Source: a bacterium (GTDB lineage: Bacteria > Planctomycetota > Planctomycetia > Isosphaerales > Isosphaeraceae). From it: a DNA stretch of 64,000 nt. Position 1 is the stretch's first letter. Every line of letters begins with the position of its first letter. Under the pieces are notes generated by a model. That model was not told the DNA's origin and ran no database searches. It saw nothing but the letters and a program-made list of their open reading frames with translations. The position numbers were made by a program, and so were the translations under genes. The stretch spans positions 62,001-126,000 of the forward strand of contig WGMM01000027.1 of NCBI GenBank assembly GCA_016125085.1, given 5' to 3'. Positions 26,652 to 35,728 of this stretch are shown one piece after another.

Positions 26652-26658
26652 CTAGATT

Positions 26659-26696
26659 AGCGAGCTTGGCTTCGGCTGAGCTCGCTTTCTTTGTTT
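26659..26696 (+). terminator. Rho-independent terminator after tmRNA
   Basis: Eight-base-pair stem AGCGAGCT (26659-26666) with AGCTCGCT (26679-26686), loop containing TTCG, followed by TTCTTTGTTT. It lies eight bases past the mature 3' end. Confidence 0.85.
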
Positions 26697-26794
26697 CTGG
26701 ACAAGACCTTGCATCGTCGTTGGCTAGCGGTTCGATGTTGCGAAGATCTACCTGGAAATCGACAGGGGAAGCCAAAAATTGCACATGGTCGGTT

Positions 26795-27616
26795 TTATCG
26801 TCGAATTCTGGTTGCATGCGTGTATGCATTAAGACTGTCGGGGCGCACGAAGCCGGTCAGGGTGATGCCGTATCGATCGGCAATGTCGATAGCCATCGAT
26901 GAGGGGGCTCCTACGGCGGCGACAATCGGAATTGACGCCATCACGGCTTTCTGCACAAGTTCGTAACTGATGCGGCCCGAGAGCATCAAAATGCACTGGT
27001 TCAGCGGGAGTCGATCATCGCCCAGGGCCCAGCCAATGAGTTTATCGAGGGCGTTGTGTCTGCCTACGTCCTCGCGAATGGCGATCAGGTCGCCTTCCGG
27101 AGTGAAAAGGCCTGAAGCGTGCACTCCGCCGGTTTGGTGAAAAGTTGACTGGGCAGCCTTAAGCTGATCCGGAAGTCTCATGATGAGATCCGAATTGATC
27201 GAAAGTTGCGAGACTACAGGCGGAGCTGCGATCGCAAGAGAATCGATCGAACTCTTGCCGCAGGAACCACAGCTCGAACTGCTCAGAAAGCTGCGATTCA
27301 GGCCTTGAGGACTCCGGGCAGGGGTGAGCCGGATTTCGATCGACTGGCCCTTGAACGCGTTGGGTTGTTCGGCAGGGCGTTCGATGGATAGGACGTCGCT
27401 TGCTGAACGTATGACACTTTCATTGAAAAGAAATCCGAGGATGAGTTCTTCGTCGTGTCCAGGTGTGCGCATGAGAATCGTGCTGTCATGCCCATCGACT
27501 CGAATTTCCAGAGGGGCTTCCACTGCGACGTCGTCGGTAGTTGGACCTAAACGATGGCCGCCCCGGAACTGTTCGATCGAGTATTGAACGGTCGCCTCGT
27601 TCGGTTGGGTTTTCAT
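26795..27616 (-). CDS. fdhD: Formate dehydrogenase sulfurtransferase FdhD
   Basis: 273 aa. Motifs: VAVEAPLEIRVDGHDSTILM at 28-47, HDEELILGFLFNESVI, the catalytic cysteine pair in SSSCGSCGKSSIDSL near 115-125, GGVHASGLFTPEGDLIAI and EDVGRHNALDKLIGWA. FdhD carries sulfur from a cysteine desulfurase to the bis-molybdopterin guanine dinucleotide cofactor, which formate dehydrogenases need for activity. It is divergent from the catalytic gene at 27746, with 129 bases between the starts, so the two are probably co-regulated. The start is well defined. It is cytoplasmic and of normal length. Confidence 0.95.
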   Translation of the reverse strand: MKTQPNEATVQYSIEQFRGGHRLGPTTDDVAVEAPLEIRVDGHDSTILMRTPGHDEELILGFLFNESVIRSASDVLSIERPAEQPNAFKGQSIEIRLTPARSPQGLNRSFLSSSSCGSCGKSSIDSLAIAAPPVVSQLSINSDLIMRLPDQLKAAQSTFHQTGGVHASGLFTPEGDLIAIREDVGRHNALDKLIGWALGDDRLPLNQCILMLSGRISYELVQKAVMASIPIVAAVGAPSSMAIDIADRYGITLTGFVRPDSLNAYTHATRIRR

Positions 27617-27668
27617 GCACTAACCTCATCAGGGATTTGGCAGAGACACCGTGCGGGGAAAGCTCGGG

Positions 27669-27697
27669 TTGAGTTCGTTTTTCCGTCCGCATAGAAT
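27669..27697 (+). promoter_or_regulatory. Sigma-70-like promoter of the formate dehydrogenase operon
   Basis: TTGAGT (27669-27674), 17-base spacer, TAGAAT (27692-27697), 48 bases before the catalytic gene start. Confidence 0.5.
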
Positions 27698-27745
27698 GAA
27701 GATCTTCCGATTCTACCAGACTCCATCCTCCCAAAGGTTCCGACC

Positions 27746-29656
27746 ATGAAAATGAAGACCAGGTCTGGACGTTATGCGCGTCTCACGCAGCCGATGGTTC
27801 GCGATCAGGGCATTTTGCGTGCAGCGGGATGGGAAGAAGCTCTCGATCGTGCAGCTGCCGGACTTCGCGCGGCCATCGATCGGGGAGGTTCGTCGTTCGG
27901 GCTTTTCAGTTGCTCGAAGACGACCAACGAGCTGAACTACGTGGCCCAGAAGTTCGCCAGGGTCGTGATGGGCAGCAACAATATCGACAGCTGTAACCGG
28001 ACCTGACACGCTCCGAGCGTCGCCGGTCTGGCGACTGTGTTCGGGGCAGGCGGAGGAACGAACTCCTACCGCGAAGTCGAAGAGACGGACGTCATTCTGC
28101 TTTGGGGGTCGAACGCCAGGGAAACGCATCCGATCTTCTTCCATCACGTACTGAAAGCCATTCATAACGGGGCGAAGCTTTTCGCGATCGATCCTCGGCG
28201 GACAAGTTCCGCGCGCTGGGCCGACTCGTGGCTGGGGCTCGATATCGGTACGGATATCGTTCTGGCCAACGCTGTCGGGCGGGAAATTATTGCCGCGGGG
28301 CTCGAAAATCGCGAGTTCATCGAACATGCGACGACCGGTTTCGACGCCTATCGCCAGGCTGTCGAGCCATTCACCCTGGAATCCGCCGAACGCGAAACAG
28401 GAGTGCCGGCACGAGAAATCCAGGCCATGGCGCACGCATTCGCTAAAGCCGATCGCGCCATGATCTGCTGGACCCTGGGAATTACGGAGCATCACAACGC
28501 CGTCGACAATGTCCTGTCTCTCATCAACCTGGCACTACTGACCGGTCATGTGGGCCGTTATGCCAGTGGGCTTAACCCGTTGAGGGGGCAGAACAATGTT
28601 CAGGGGGGCGGGGACATGGGTGCTCTGCCCGACCGGCTTCCAGGTTTCCAGCATATCGAGGTCGATTCGCTTCGCGAAAAGTTCGAAGTCCGCTGGGGCA
28701 GGAAAATTCCAGCGAAACGGGGCTGGAACCTCACTCAAATGTTCGAGGCGATGGAGCATGGCGACCTGCGAACTCTTTACGTGATCGGTGAGAACCCAGT
28801 TCAATCCGAAGCGGATCAATCGTTGACACGTCATCGTCTCGAAAGTCTCGATTGCCTGATCGTTCAGGACATTTTTCTGACTGCCACGGCCCAGATGGCG
28901 GATGTGGTTTTTCCCTCCGCTGCCGGCTGGTGTGAGACGGACGGCACAGTTACCAACAGCGAACGCCGGGTGCAACGCGTTCGCAAGGCAATCGAACCGC
29001 CTGATGGTGCCCGTGACGATATCGCCATCGTTTGCGAACTCGCACGCCGCCTCGGGTACGACTGGGTCCAGCCGGATTCGAAGTCGATCTGGGACGAAGT
29101 GCGTGAGTTGAGCCCGATGCATGCCGGCATGAGTTATGCCAGACTTGAGGCTGAAAATGGCATTCAGTGGCCATGTTACGACGATTCGCACCCCGGCGAG
29201 ATGTACTTGCACAGCCGACTTTGGGAGCGGCCGATCGTCGGCCCCCCAGCGGCGTTCCATCCCGTGGAAAACGAAACACCGATCGAAAAGCTCACGCCCG
29301 AGTTTCCGCTCAGGCTGACGACCGGACGGCGGCTGGACGACTACAATACGGGAGTCCAATCGGGCGGTTTTTCGTCACCGCTTCGGCGTGGCGAAAGTCT
29401 TGACATTTCGCCCGAGGACGCGCGTAACCTTGGCGTGGAAGAAGGCGAAATCGTTCGCGTTTCGTCGCCGCGTGGTGCTGTCGAGGTTTCGGTCAGGATC
29501 GACCAGGGGCTGCGCCCGGGGCTGACTTTCATGACGCCCCACTTCCAGGACGAAGTCGCAACGAACATTTTGACGATCGACGCCACGGACCCGAAGTCCG
29601 GCACGGCGGAATTCAAGGCCGCGGCCATTCGGATCGAGCGGCTGGGAGCGAAGTGA
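27746..29656 (+). CDS. fdhA: Selenocysteine-containing formate dehydrogenase, catalytic subunit lacking its N-terminal [4Fe-4S] domain
   Basis: 636 aa reading the in-frame TGA at 28004-28006 as selenocysteine (residue 87). The context is SCNRT-U-HAPSVAGL, the molybdenum-ligand motif of FdhF-type enzymes, with the catalytic His next to it. After the TGA the same frame continues for 549 codons with family motifs: LLWGSNARETHPIFFHH, FAIDPRRTSSA, GRYASGLNPLRGQNNVQGGG, VVFPSAAGWCETDGT and the C-terminal cofactor domain (LTTGRRLDDYNTGVQSG). It oxidises formate to CO2 at Mo or W. The protein begins at RLTQPMVRDQG, just after where the [4Fe-4S] domain normally ends; that domain lies in the third operon gene (31520-32521). 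It ends four bases before the NuoEF-like gene. An annotation that takes TGA as stop would split it at 28006. Confidence 0.93.
28004..28035 (+). promoter_or_regulatory. Selenocysteine codon and bacterial SECIS hairpin
   Basis: TGA at 28004-28006. Eighteen bases further begins a GGTCT loop (28025-28029) held by a perfect six-base-pair stem, GTCGCC (28019-28024) with GGCGAC (28030-28035). The GGUCU apical loop and its distance from the UGA match the E. coli fdhF SECIS bound by SelB. Confidence 0.9.
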
Positions 29657-29660
29657 GACG

Positions 29661-31523
29661 ATGGACCTTCACTTTCAAGGGCCCGAAGCGACGCCTGACG
29701 AAAAGGCTGCCGTCGACACCGTTCTCGGGCCACCGACTTCGGCCTGGTCAGGTGGGGCCCGGAATCTCGAAGAAGAAGGACGCAGCACGCTGCTGGGCGG
29801 CCATGCAGCCCGGGCGGAGCGCCACTTGCTCCTGCCGGTTCTTCATGCGGTCCAGTCCCGATTCGGCTGGGTGCCGCCCGGGGCACTGGACTACATCTGC
29901 CGACGTCTGACGATTCCGCCTGCGGAGGCTTACGGCGTCGTGACGTTCTATCATCTGTATTCAGCCACTCCGCAGCCCGCCTCCGTCGCCCATGTTTGTG
30001 ACGACATCGCATGCCGGATTCGTGGCGCTGAGTCAATCTGCCTTCATCTGGAACGGACAATCGGCCCCGAAGGCTCAGGTGGCTGGAAAAGAAGCCCCTG
30101 CCTGGGCCGATGCGAACAGGCCCCGGCTGCTCTTGTTCTGAATTCGGGCGAATCGCAGGTGGCTGTATCTCTCGCACCGGCTTCGGCGACCGAAATTGTC
30201 GCTGCGAAATCCAGTGCCGAACACGTCCCCGACGGATTCGAATCGCTGCGGACCTCGATTCCGCAATTCGGAGACAAAAGCCTGCGGCTTCTTGGCAGGG
30301 CCGGTCGTGTCGATCCCGGGGATCTTTCGGCTTATCGTCGATCTGGTGGATACGCGGCGCTGGCACGAGCATTCGAACTCGGACCCGAAGGTGTGATCGC
30401 CGAGGTTCTTTCCTCGAAATTGATGGGCCGGGGCGGCGCTGCATTTCCGACCGGCCGAAAGTGGGAAGCCGTCGCCAAAGCTCCAGGCAGGCCGCATTAT
30501 GTGGTCTGCAATGCTGACGAATCGGAGCCGGGCACGTTCAAGGATCGAATCCTGCTGGAAGGCGACCCCTTCGCCGTGATCGAGGGCATGACCATCGCCG
30601 GTTTCGCCACGGGCAGCTCTCGTGGATTCCTCTACCTGCGCGGCGAATATCCCGTGGCTGCCACTCGTGTTCAAGCCGCTCTTGCCGCTGCACGGTCGGC
30701 TGGACTGTTGGGCGAAGAAATTCTCGGCTCGGGCTTTTCTTTCGAAATCGAGTTGCGGATCGGTGCCGGGGCTTACATCTGCGGCGAAGAGACGGCTCTG
30801 TTCGAATCGATCGAAGGCAAGAGGGGCGAGCCGCGTAACAAGCCGCCGTTCCCGGTGCACGTCGGTCTATTCGGCAAGCCGACGGTCGTGAACAATGTCG
30901 AAACCCTGGCAAACGTGCCCCTGATTCTTGCTATGGGCGGCGAAAAGTTCGCCGGAATCGGCACTGCGGGATCGAGCGGTCCGAAGCTATTCTGCGTCTC
31001 AGGCATGGTCGAACGGCCCGGTGTTTACGAGGTCGATTTCGGCAAAACCCTCGGTGACCTGATCGCTATGGCTGGCGGCGTGGCTGGTGGCCGAACTCTG
31101 CGGGCCGTGCTTCTGGGCGGCGCGGCCGGGGTTTTTGTCGGACCTGACAAATTGTCGATGCCATTGACCCTGGAAGACACTCGGGCTGCCGGGGCAACAT
31201 TGGGCTCGGGCGTCGTCATGGCATTCGACGATACGGTCGACCTGGGCGATATTCTGGGCCGGATCGCGGCATTTTTCCGTGATGAATCATGCGGCCAGTG
31301 CGTGCCTTGTCGAGTCGGCACAGTGCGTCAGGAAGAGCTGATCGCCCGTCTGCGTAACGGTGAGACTCTTGGTACGCATCAGGATGAACTGGCCCTGCTG
31401 AAAGAAATTGGCCAGGTAATGCGGGACGCTTCGATCTGTGGCCTCGGGCAGACGGCGGCCAATGCTATCGAATCGGCACTGGTTTCGCTCGATGCCTGGC
31501 CGGAACGAAAGGAATCGCGATGA
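29661..31523 (+). CDS. NuoE-NuoF fusion, NAD-linked diaphorase subunit of formate dehydrogenase
   Basis: 620 aa. Residues about 40-180 are NuoE-like (thioredoxin-fold [2Fe-2S]): HLLLPVLHAVQSRFGWVPPG, YGVVTFYHLY, CDDIAC and CLGRC as the four cluster cysteines. From about 215 on it is NuoF-like: GRGGAAFPTGRKWEAV (NADH site), YVVCNADESEPGTFKDRILL and ICGEETALFESIEGKRG (FMN site), and CGQCVPC with a later SICGLGQTAAN for the [4Fe-4S] cluster. It passes electrons from the formate subunit to NAD+, as in soluble NAD-dependent formate dehydrogenases, where these are often two proteins. It overlaps the next gene by four bases (ATGA). Confidence 0.93.
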   Translation: MDLHFQGPEATPDEKAAVDTVLGPPTSAWSGGARNLEEEGRSTLLGGHAARAERHLLLPVLHAVQSRFGWVPPGALDYICRRLTIPPAEAYGVVTFYHLYSATPQPASVAHVCDDIACRIRGAESICLHLERTIGPEGSGGWKRSPCLGRCEQAPAALVLNSGESQVAVSLAPASATEIVAAKSSAEHVPDGFESLRTSIPQFGDKSLRLLGRAGRVDPGDLSAYRRSGGYAALARAFELGPEGVIAEVLSSKLMGRGGAAFPTGRKWEAVAKAPGRPHYVVCNADESEPGTFKDRILLEGDPFAVIEGMTIAGFATGSSRGFLYLRGEYPVAATRVQAALAAARSAGLLGEEILGSGFSFEIELRIGAGAYICGEETALFESIEGKRGEPRNKPPFPVHVGLFGKPTVVNNVETLANVPLILAMGGEKFAGIGTAGSSGPKLFCVSGMVERPGVYEVDFGKTLGDLIAMAGGVAGGRTLRAVLLGGAAGVFVGPDKLSMPLTLEDTRAAGATLGSGVVMAFDDTVDLGDILGRIAAFFRDESCGQCVPCRVGTVRQEELIARLRNGETLGTHQDELALLKEIGQVMRDASICGLGQTAANAIESALVSLDAWPERKESR

Positions 31524-32521
31524 GCGAGCAGGATTCCCTGTGGTTCAAGTCACCCCCGCCTCCCCACCATCCGCCGGAACCTCCGGTAAGGAAAGCACCT
31601 GAGATGGTTGCGATCACCATCGATGGTGCTGAGGTCCGCATTCCCGCCACGGCTACGATTCTTGAGGCCTGCCGGTCCGTCGGAATCGACACGCCCACTC
31701 TCTGTTTTCTCGAAAATCTCACGCCTGTCAATGTCTGCCGGATTTGCGTCGTCGAACTTGCCGGGGCCCGAACGCTGGTGCCGGCCTGTTCGCGCCAGAT
31801 CGAGCCCGGCATGGACATACGGACAGATTCACCCCGAGTGCGGCTGGCACGCAAGATGGTCATCGAATTTCTGGCTTCGTCCGTGGATCTTTCGACGGCT
31901 CCGCAGGCCCTGGAATATGCCCGGCGTTATGGTGCCGACTCGACTCGCTATGGCACGTCTCGTGAATCCGATACATCGCACGATCGCGATACGCGTTTAC
32001 CCGGTCATCATCACGTTCCCGAAGGCATCGGCGCGGAGACGGTCGAGCAGCCGGTGAAGGTGGATAACGACCTCTACGTGCGTGATTACGGCAAGTGCAT
32101 CCTGTGCTACAAGTGCGTGGAAGCGTGTGGCGAAGATGCCCAGAACACTTTTGCCATCGCCGTGGCCGGGCGGGGGTTCGATGCCCGGATTTCGACCGAA
32201 GCCAACGTGTCGCTGCCCGACTCGGCCTGCGTCTATTGCGGGAATTGCATCGGAGTCTGCCCGACCGGGGCCTTGATGTTCCGCAGCGAATACGAAATGC
32301 GTCAGGCGGGCATCTGGAACGAATCGAAACAGACGAGCACCGACACGATCTGCTCCTACTGCGGCGTTGGCTGCACGCTGACGCTGCATGTGCAGGACAA
32401 CCGGATCGTGAAAGTCACCTCGCCCATCGAGTCGTCCGTCACGAACGGCCACCTGTGCATCAAGGGGCGGTTCGGTTTCGAATACGTGCACGGCGGACTT
32501 GACCAGCAGGCGGACGGCTGA
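31520..32521 (+). CDS. NuoG-like iron-sulfur subunit carrying the displaced [4Fe-4S] domain of the formate dehydrogenase
   Basis: 333 aa. After a Pro-rich start: a [2Fe-2S] ferredoxin domain (CFLENLTPVNVCRIC, PACS near 92), then a histidine-rich stretch, two [4Fe-4S] sets (CILCYKCVEAC and CVYCGNCIGVCPTGA), and at the C-terminus the N-terminal domain of molybdopterin oxidoreductases, CSYCGVGCTLTLHVQ with GHLCIKGRFGFEYVHG. The last contains the CxxCxxxC...C cluster site and the Lys that links the cluster to the cofactor. In single-chain enzymes this segment is followed at once by the catalytic domain; here the protein ends after it. With 27746-29656 and 29661-31523 it makes up a complete NAD-dependent formate dehydrogenase. 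Confidence 0.92.
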   Translation: MSEQDSLWFKSPPPPHHPPEPPVRKAPEMVAITIDGAEVRIPATATILEACRSVGIDTPTLCFLENLTPVNVCRICVVELAGARTLVPACSRQIEPGMDIRTDSPRVRLARKMVIEFLASSVDLSTAPQALEYARRYGADSTRYGTSRESDTSHDRDTRLPGHHHVPEGIGAETVEQPVKVDNDLYVRDYGKCILCYKCVEACGEDAQNTFAIAVAGRGFDARISTEANVSLPDSACVYCGNCIGVCPTGALMFRSEYEMRQAGIWNESKQTSTDTICSYCGVGCTLTLHVQDNRIVKVTSPIESSVTNGHLCIKGRFGFEYVHGGLDQQADG

Positions 32522-32522
32522 T

Positions 32523-33179
32523 TCATCGTTTGCCGAACAAGGCATCGAGCGTTTCGAATCCCGGGATGTCGATTTCGAAATCTCGGGCAATAATGCGGAT
32601 GTCGTCACCGATCTTGAGCAAAACCGGCATTTCGACGGCCTTCGGTTCAGAGGGAACGAAAATCGAGACATTCATTTCCTGGAGCGTCTCGCGTACATGA
32701 CGGAAGAGCGATGCCGGGAACCCTCCGAGCCAGAACGGCGGATTCTCGTTCCTGATGGGAGAAAGGTAACGGAAAATGTCTTCGCTCGAAGCGTGGCCAT
32801 GCATTCGTCTCACGACATTTCGGAAAACTTCCGCGCAGTTCACGGGTGAATTGCAGATAATCTCCGCCCTGTTTTCGTAGGACCAGAGTTCAGGATCATC
32901 GGTGCGGAAGCAGATCGGCTGCTGCTCCAATTGGATCTCGAGACTTGAGAATCGCGTCTTGATGCGTTTGGGCTCGATCGCGTGAATCGTGAAATTCACG
33001 GGCGGGAGTTGCGGATTCATCGAATCATCAAGGTCAAACGGGTCATAGGGCTCAACTTCGACATAGACTTGAGCCTTTTCCGTTTGCGATTCGAAGCGAA
33101 AGGCTAACCTGGCTCGATATTCGAAGCTATTGAGTGTATCGAACCACTTTTTGAGTTTTGGAAAATGGAATTGGGCCAT
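32523..33179 (-). CDS. Hypothetical protein, unknown function
   Basis: 218 aa. Not recognised. It has no signal peptide and no membrane segment. The sequence is even in composition, with many aromatic and acidic residues: WFDTLNSFEYRARLAFRFES, VEVEPYDPFDLDD, and VVRRMHGHASSEDIFRYLSP. The middle part reads like a beta-rich domain followed by helices. Its stop lies one base from the stop of the formate dehydrogenase operon, on the opposite strand, so transcripts overlap. No terminator is visible between them. Codon pattern is that of a normal gene of this genome. Confidence 0.65.
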   Translation of the reverse strand: MAQFHFPKLKKWFDTLNSFEYRARLAFRFESQTEKAQVYVEVEPYDPFDLDDSMNPQLPPVNFTIHAIEPKRIKTRFSSLEIQLEQQPICFRTDDPELWSYENRAEIICNSPVNCAEVFRNVVRRMHGHASSEDIFRYLSPIRNENPPFWLGGFPASLFRHVRETLQEMNVSIFVPSEPKAVEMPVLLKIGDDIRIIARDFEIDIPGFETLDALFGKR

Positions 33180-33403
33180 ACGAATCGGACCTTTCAGTAT
33201 TGATATCGACGAACGATCAGGATCGTCGAAAGCGAGAAACGAACGTCATCGAGTTATCGGTGAACTCTTCCATTCTTTTGGGGCGAGCCTGATGCCGAGT
33301 CGCTGTACATGATCCAATGTAACACGCGATGACGATCCGATGAAGGATGAAGTCGCGGCCTCATTCCCGGCAGTTCGATTATCGACCACGATTCGAAACC
33401 TGA

Positions 33404-34345
33404 TCAGAACCGATATCCGAACCCGAAGTTGATGAGAATGCCCCGGGTTTGTTCATTGATTCCGAATGCGACGATGCCACCGATTTCGAAATTCGGAGTC
33501 GGCAGATAATGCAGGCCGGTGTCGATGAACTGTTTGGAAAAATCGATCTCGCGTCCGTCGCTCATGATGCTGAAGTACTCGATCTGGGTGAACCAGCGGC
33601 GGCTTTCGACGAGCGGAATGCGCAGTACGGCCGAAGGTGCCCACAGGTTATAGCGATCATCGAATTCCCGGTCGGTCCCAAAGCGGATTGCCTGGTCGAA
33701 CTGCATGCCTCTCGGCAACTCCCAGCCCCAGGAATAGCCGAGACGGACCTGCGTCTGGCCTTCGAGCGAACCGATCGGTGTGTGACCCTGAATCAGGAAT
33801 GCACTGTCAGGCATCAGGCGATACTCGCGATTTCGACGCGTGACCTGGTATTTGAAACCATAGAGAACCTGTTGTTCGGCATTCGCGCCGAATCCGCCGA
33901 CGACATCACCTTCAGCGGCTTCGGTCTCAGGACCGGTTTCGAAATTGTAGCCGATTCGGGCCTCGAATCGTTCCGTCAGGCCGATCCTCAAAAGAGTTTC
34001 CGGGAAGCTGTGCTTCGCGCCTTCGCTGCCGATATTGATATACGAATATGCCGATTCGAAGACCCGCACATTTCTGCCCGTCGTAAGTCGGGAGAAAGTA
34101 AATGCATTCCGGTCGGTTTCGATGAAATTTTCTCGCTCTTCCGCTTCCGTGTTCGATCCGTCCGGATTTTCTTCCGGAGATGAATCTGACGAAGCGGAAT
34201 TCGGCTCGAGCGGCAAGTCGACGAACACGTCAGGGGCGACATCAGGCGATGGCTCCTGCGCACTGGCGAACTTGGACGATAAGCTGAGAATCCCCAGGAT
34301 CAGGATGAACGTCAAGCCAGTCGGTTTCAGCGGCGAAAGGGGCAT
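33404..34345 (-). CDS. Outer-membrane beta-barrel protein (transporter-like)
   Basis: 313 aa. Signal peptide to about residue 29 (GLTFILILGILSLSSKFASA), then an acidic Pro/Ser/Glu-rich linker (about 30-75), then a barrel of alternating strands (ETDRNAFTFSRLTTGRNVRV, SEGAKHSFPETLLRIGLTER, VRLGYSWGWELPRGMQFDQA) and a terminal Phe (ILINFGFGYRF) as in outer-membrane proteins recognised by the Bam complex. It resembles the 'phenol degradation MetA-like' transporter barrels that are common in planctomycetes; the substrate is unknown. The HAD phosphatase gene upstream points the same way. Confidence 0.78.
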   Translation of the reverse strand: MPLSPLKPTGLTFILILGILSLSSKFASAQEPSPDVAPDVFVDLPLEPNSASSDSSPEENPDGSNTEAEERENFIETDRNAFTFSRLTTGRNVRVFESAYSYINIGSEGAKHSFPETLLRIGLTERFEARIGYNFETGPETEAAEGDVVGGFGANAEQQVLYGFKYQVTRRNREYRLMPDSAFLIQGHTPIGSLEGQTQVRLGYSWGWELPRGMQFDQAIRFGTDREFDDRYNLWAPSAVLRIPLVESRRWFTQIEYFSIMSDGREIDFSKQFIDTGLHYLPTPNFEIGGIVAFGINEQTRGILINFGFGYRF

Positions 34346-34514
34346 CTGTCCGAATCCTTCGGATCATGTTCTATCGACTTCACGGAAGCTTGGGATTTCG
34401 GCAAGCCCCACTTCGAAATCCGTATGGATCCTTTTATCGGATCGATCGTACGGATTTTCGCACACTTTTTACTTAAAAAATGATCGAGTCGGGGTTTACC
34501 TTCCCTGGTCCCGA

Positions 34515-35507
34515 TCATGGTCCGGAACGAAAAACGCGGTTCCAGTCTTGTTTGATATCGATGACGTGCCAGCCACGTGCCGGCGCATCCTTCAGGGCCT
34601 CGATCAGTTTTCCGGTACTTTTCGGAGCGGAGTCGTAGGCATATTCGCGGGTATCGTCGGTGTGATGAACGATCACGCCCAGAGTGTTCGGGCGGCCGAC
34701 GGTCGTCCATTCGAGCATGGCCTTGTCTCCGTCCGAATTGCCGAAGGCCGCGACCGGCCTGCGTCCGATGAACCGGTCGATGGCCACCGGCTTGCCGGCC
34801 TTGTCGTCGATGAATTCGACACCCGGCCGCTTCGTGAGCGTCGGTTTACCGTCGATCAGGGCGTATTCGGTTCGGGCATAGGAGCCGATCACCCATTCGG
34901 GTGGGATACCGTAGACCGATTCGGCCCAGACACGCATAAAGTCCTGCCCGCCTCCCGATACGATATAAGTCTTGAAGCCCCTGGATCTTAAATAGTCGAG
35001 AAGTTCCCTCATGGGGGCGTAACCCAAAGTATCGTAACGGCGGTCGAATCGAGGGTGATTGGCGGATTTGAGCCAGTCGCGAACCCTGCGGTCGAATTCT
35101 TCAGTAGCGACGTCAGCATGGGTCAGGTCGAGCAGTTCGATCAGTGCCTGAGTACCGCCGGCAAGAATCGATTCCATCCGGCCTTCGACCGCGGCCGTGA
35201 CGAGTGGATTCTCTTTCCAGGCCGGGTTTTCGGGCAGACGGCGTTTCAGTTCGTCGATCACGAACGCAAGCTGAAACGGAATCGGGTTTTCCGGCCAGAG
35301 AGTGCCGTCGTTATCGAACACGGCGATTCGATCGGCGACAGGTATATGCTTCGGGCTCGCCGGATCGGCCGCCTGTTCTGCGAATGCGAGAATCGCGCGT
35401 TTGACCGGGCCGTCGTTCCAGCTGGGCAGAGGGTCGGAAGCCAAAGTTGCCCTGGTGGCGATACTCAGAAGCAAGGCCAGCGAGAAAATCCGAAGTGACG
35501 GCAGCAT
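34515..35507 (-). CDS. Secreted HAD-family phosphatase
   Basis: 330 aa with a signal peptide (RIFSLALLLSIATRATLAS). HAD motif I is VFDNDGTLWPENP near 67 (DNDGT), motif II YIVSGGGQDFMRVWAE, motif III the Lys in TLTKRPGVEFIDDKAGK, and motif IV AAFGNSDGDKAMLEW. The spacing fits the phosphoserine-phosphatase-like subfamily. Located outside the cytoplasm, it may take phosphate from an organic ester, as its sulfatase neighbour takes sulfate (inference). It is leftward, between the barrel protein and the arylsulfatase. Confidence 0.88.
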   Translation of the reverse strand: MLPSLRIFSLALLLSIATRATLASDPLPSWNDGPVKRAILAFAEQAADPASPKHIPVADRIAVFDNDGTLWPENPIPFQLAFVIDELKRRLPENPAWKENPLVTAAVEGRMESILAGGTQALIELLDLTHADVATEEFDRRVRDWLKSANHPRFDRRYDTLGYAPMRELLDYLRSRGFKTYIVSGGGQDFMRVWAESVYGIPPEWVIGSYARTEYALIDGKPTLTKRPGVEFIDDKAGKPVAIDRFIGRRPVAAFGNSDGDKAMLEWTTVGRPNTLGVIVHHTDDTREYAYDSAPKSTGKLIEALKDAPARGWHVIDIKQDWNRVFRSGP

Positions 35508-35632
35508 TGCTCGAATTCCTTATCGGTCACAAATTCTGTCTCGCAGGCAGGATCTTCGAGAAACCTGTCCGACACACCATTTCGATCGAACGAAGCTCGC
35601 ATTTGCGGCTTCGCACAAAAAGGCTAAGAATG

Positions 35633-35666
35633 GCACTCGACCGGACAGGATCGACCGGTCGAGTGC
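35633..35666 (-). terminator. Terminator-like hairpin after the arylsulfatase
   Basis: Perfect 12-base-pair stem (GCACTCGACCGG with CCGGTCGAGTGC) and a ten-base loop, 63 bases past the arylsulfatase stop. On the minus strand a T-rich stretch begins only about ten bases later. Confidence 0.5.
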
Positions 35667-35728
35667 AGAGAATCACAGGCGAAGAGCAGGGCCGAAAAAA
35701 TGTACGGCCCAGATCGCTCGATCTTCGA

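Noticed and set aside
26627..26654. T-arm-like and acceptor-like sequence, first taken as a possible tRNA-Sec
   Set aside because: It pairs with 26285-26291 and forms the 3' end of tmRNA; there is no anticodon arm.
28004..28006. TGA as a real stop or a frameshift in the formate dehydrogenase gene
   Set aside because: The frame continues unbroken with catalytic motifs, and a SECIS-type hairpin follows at the right distance.
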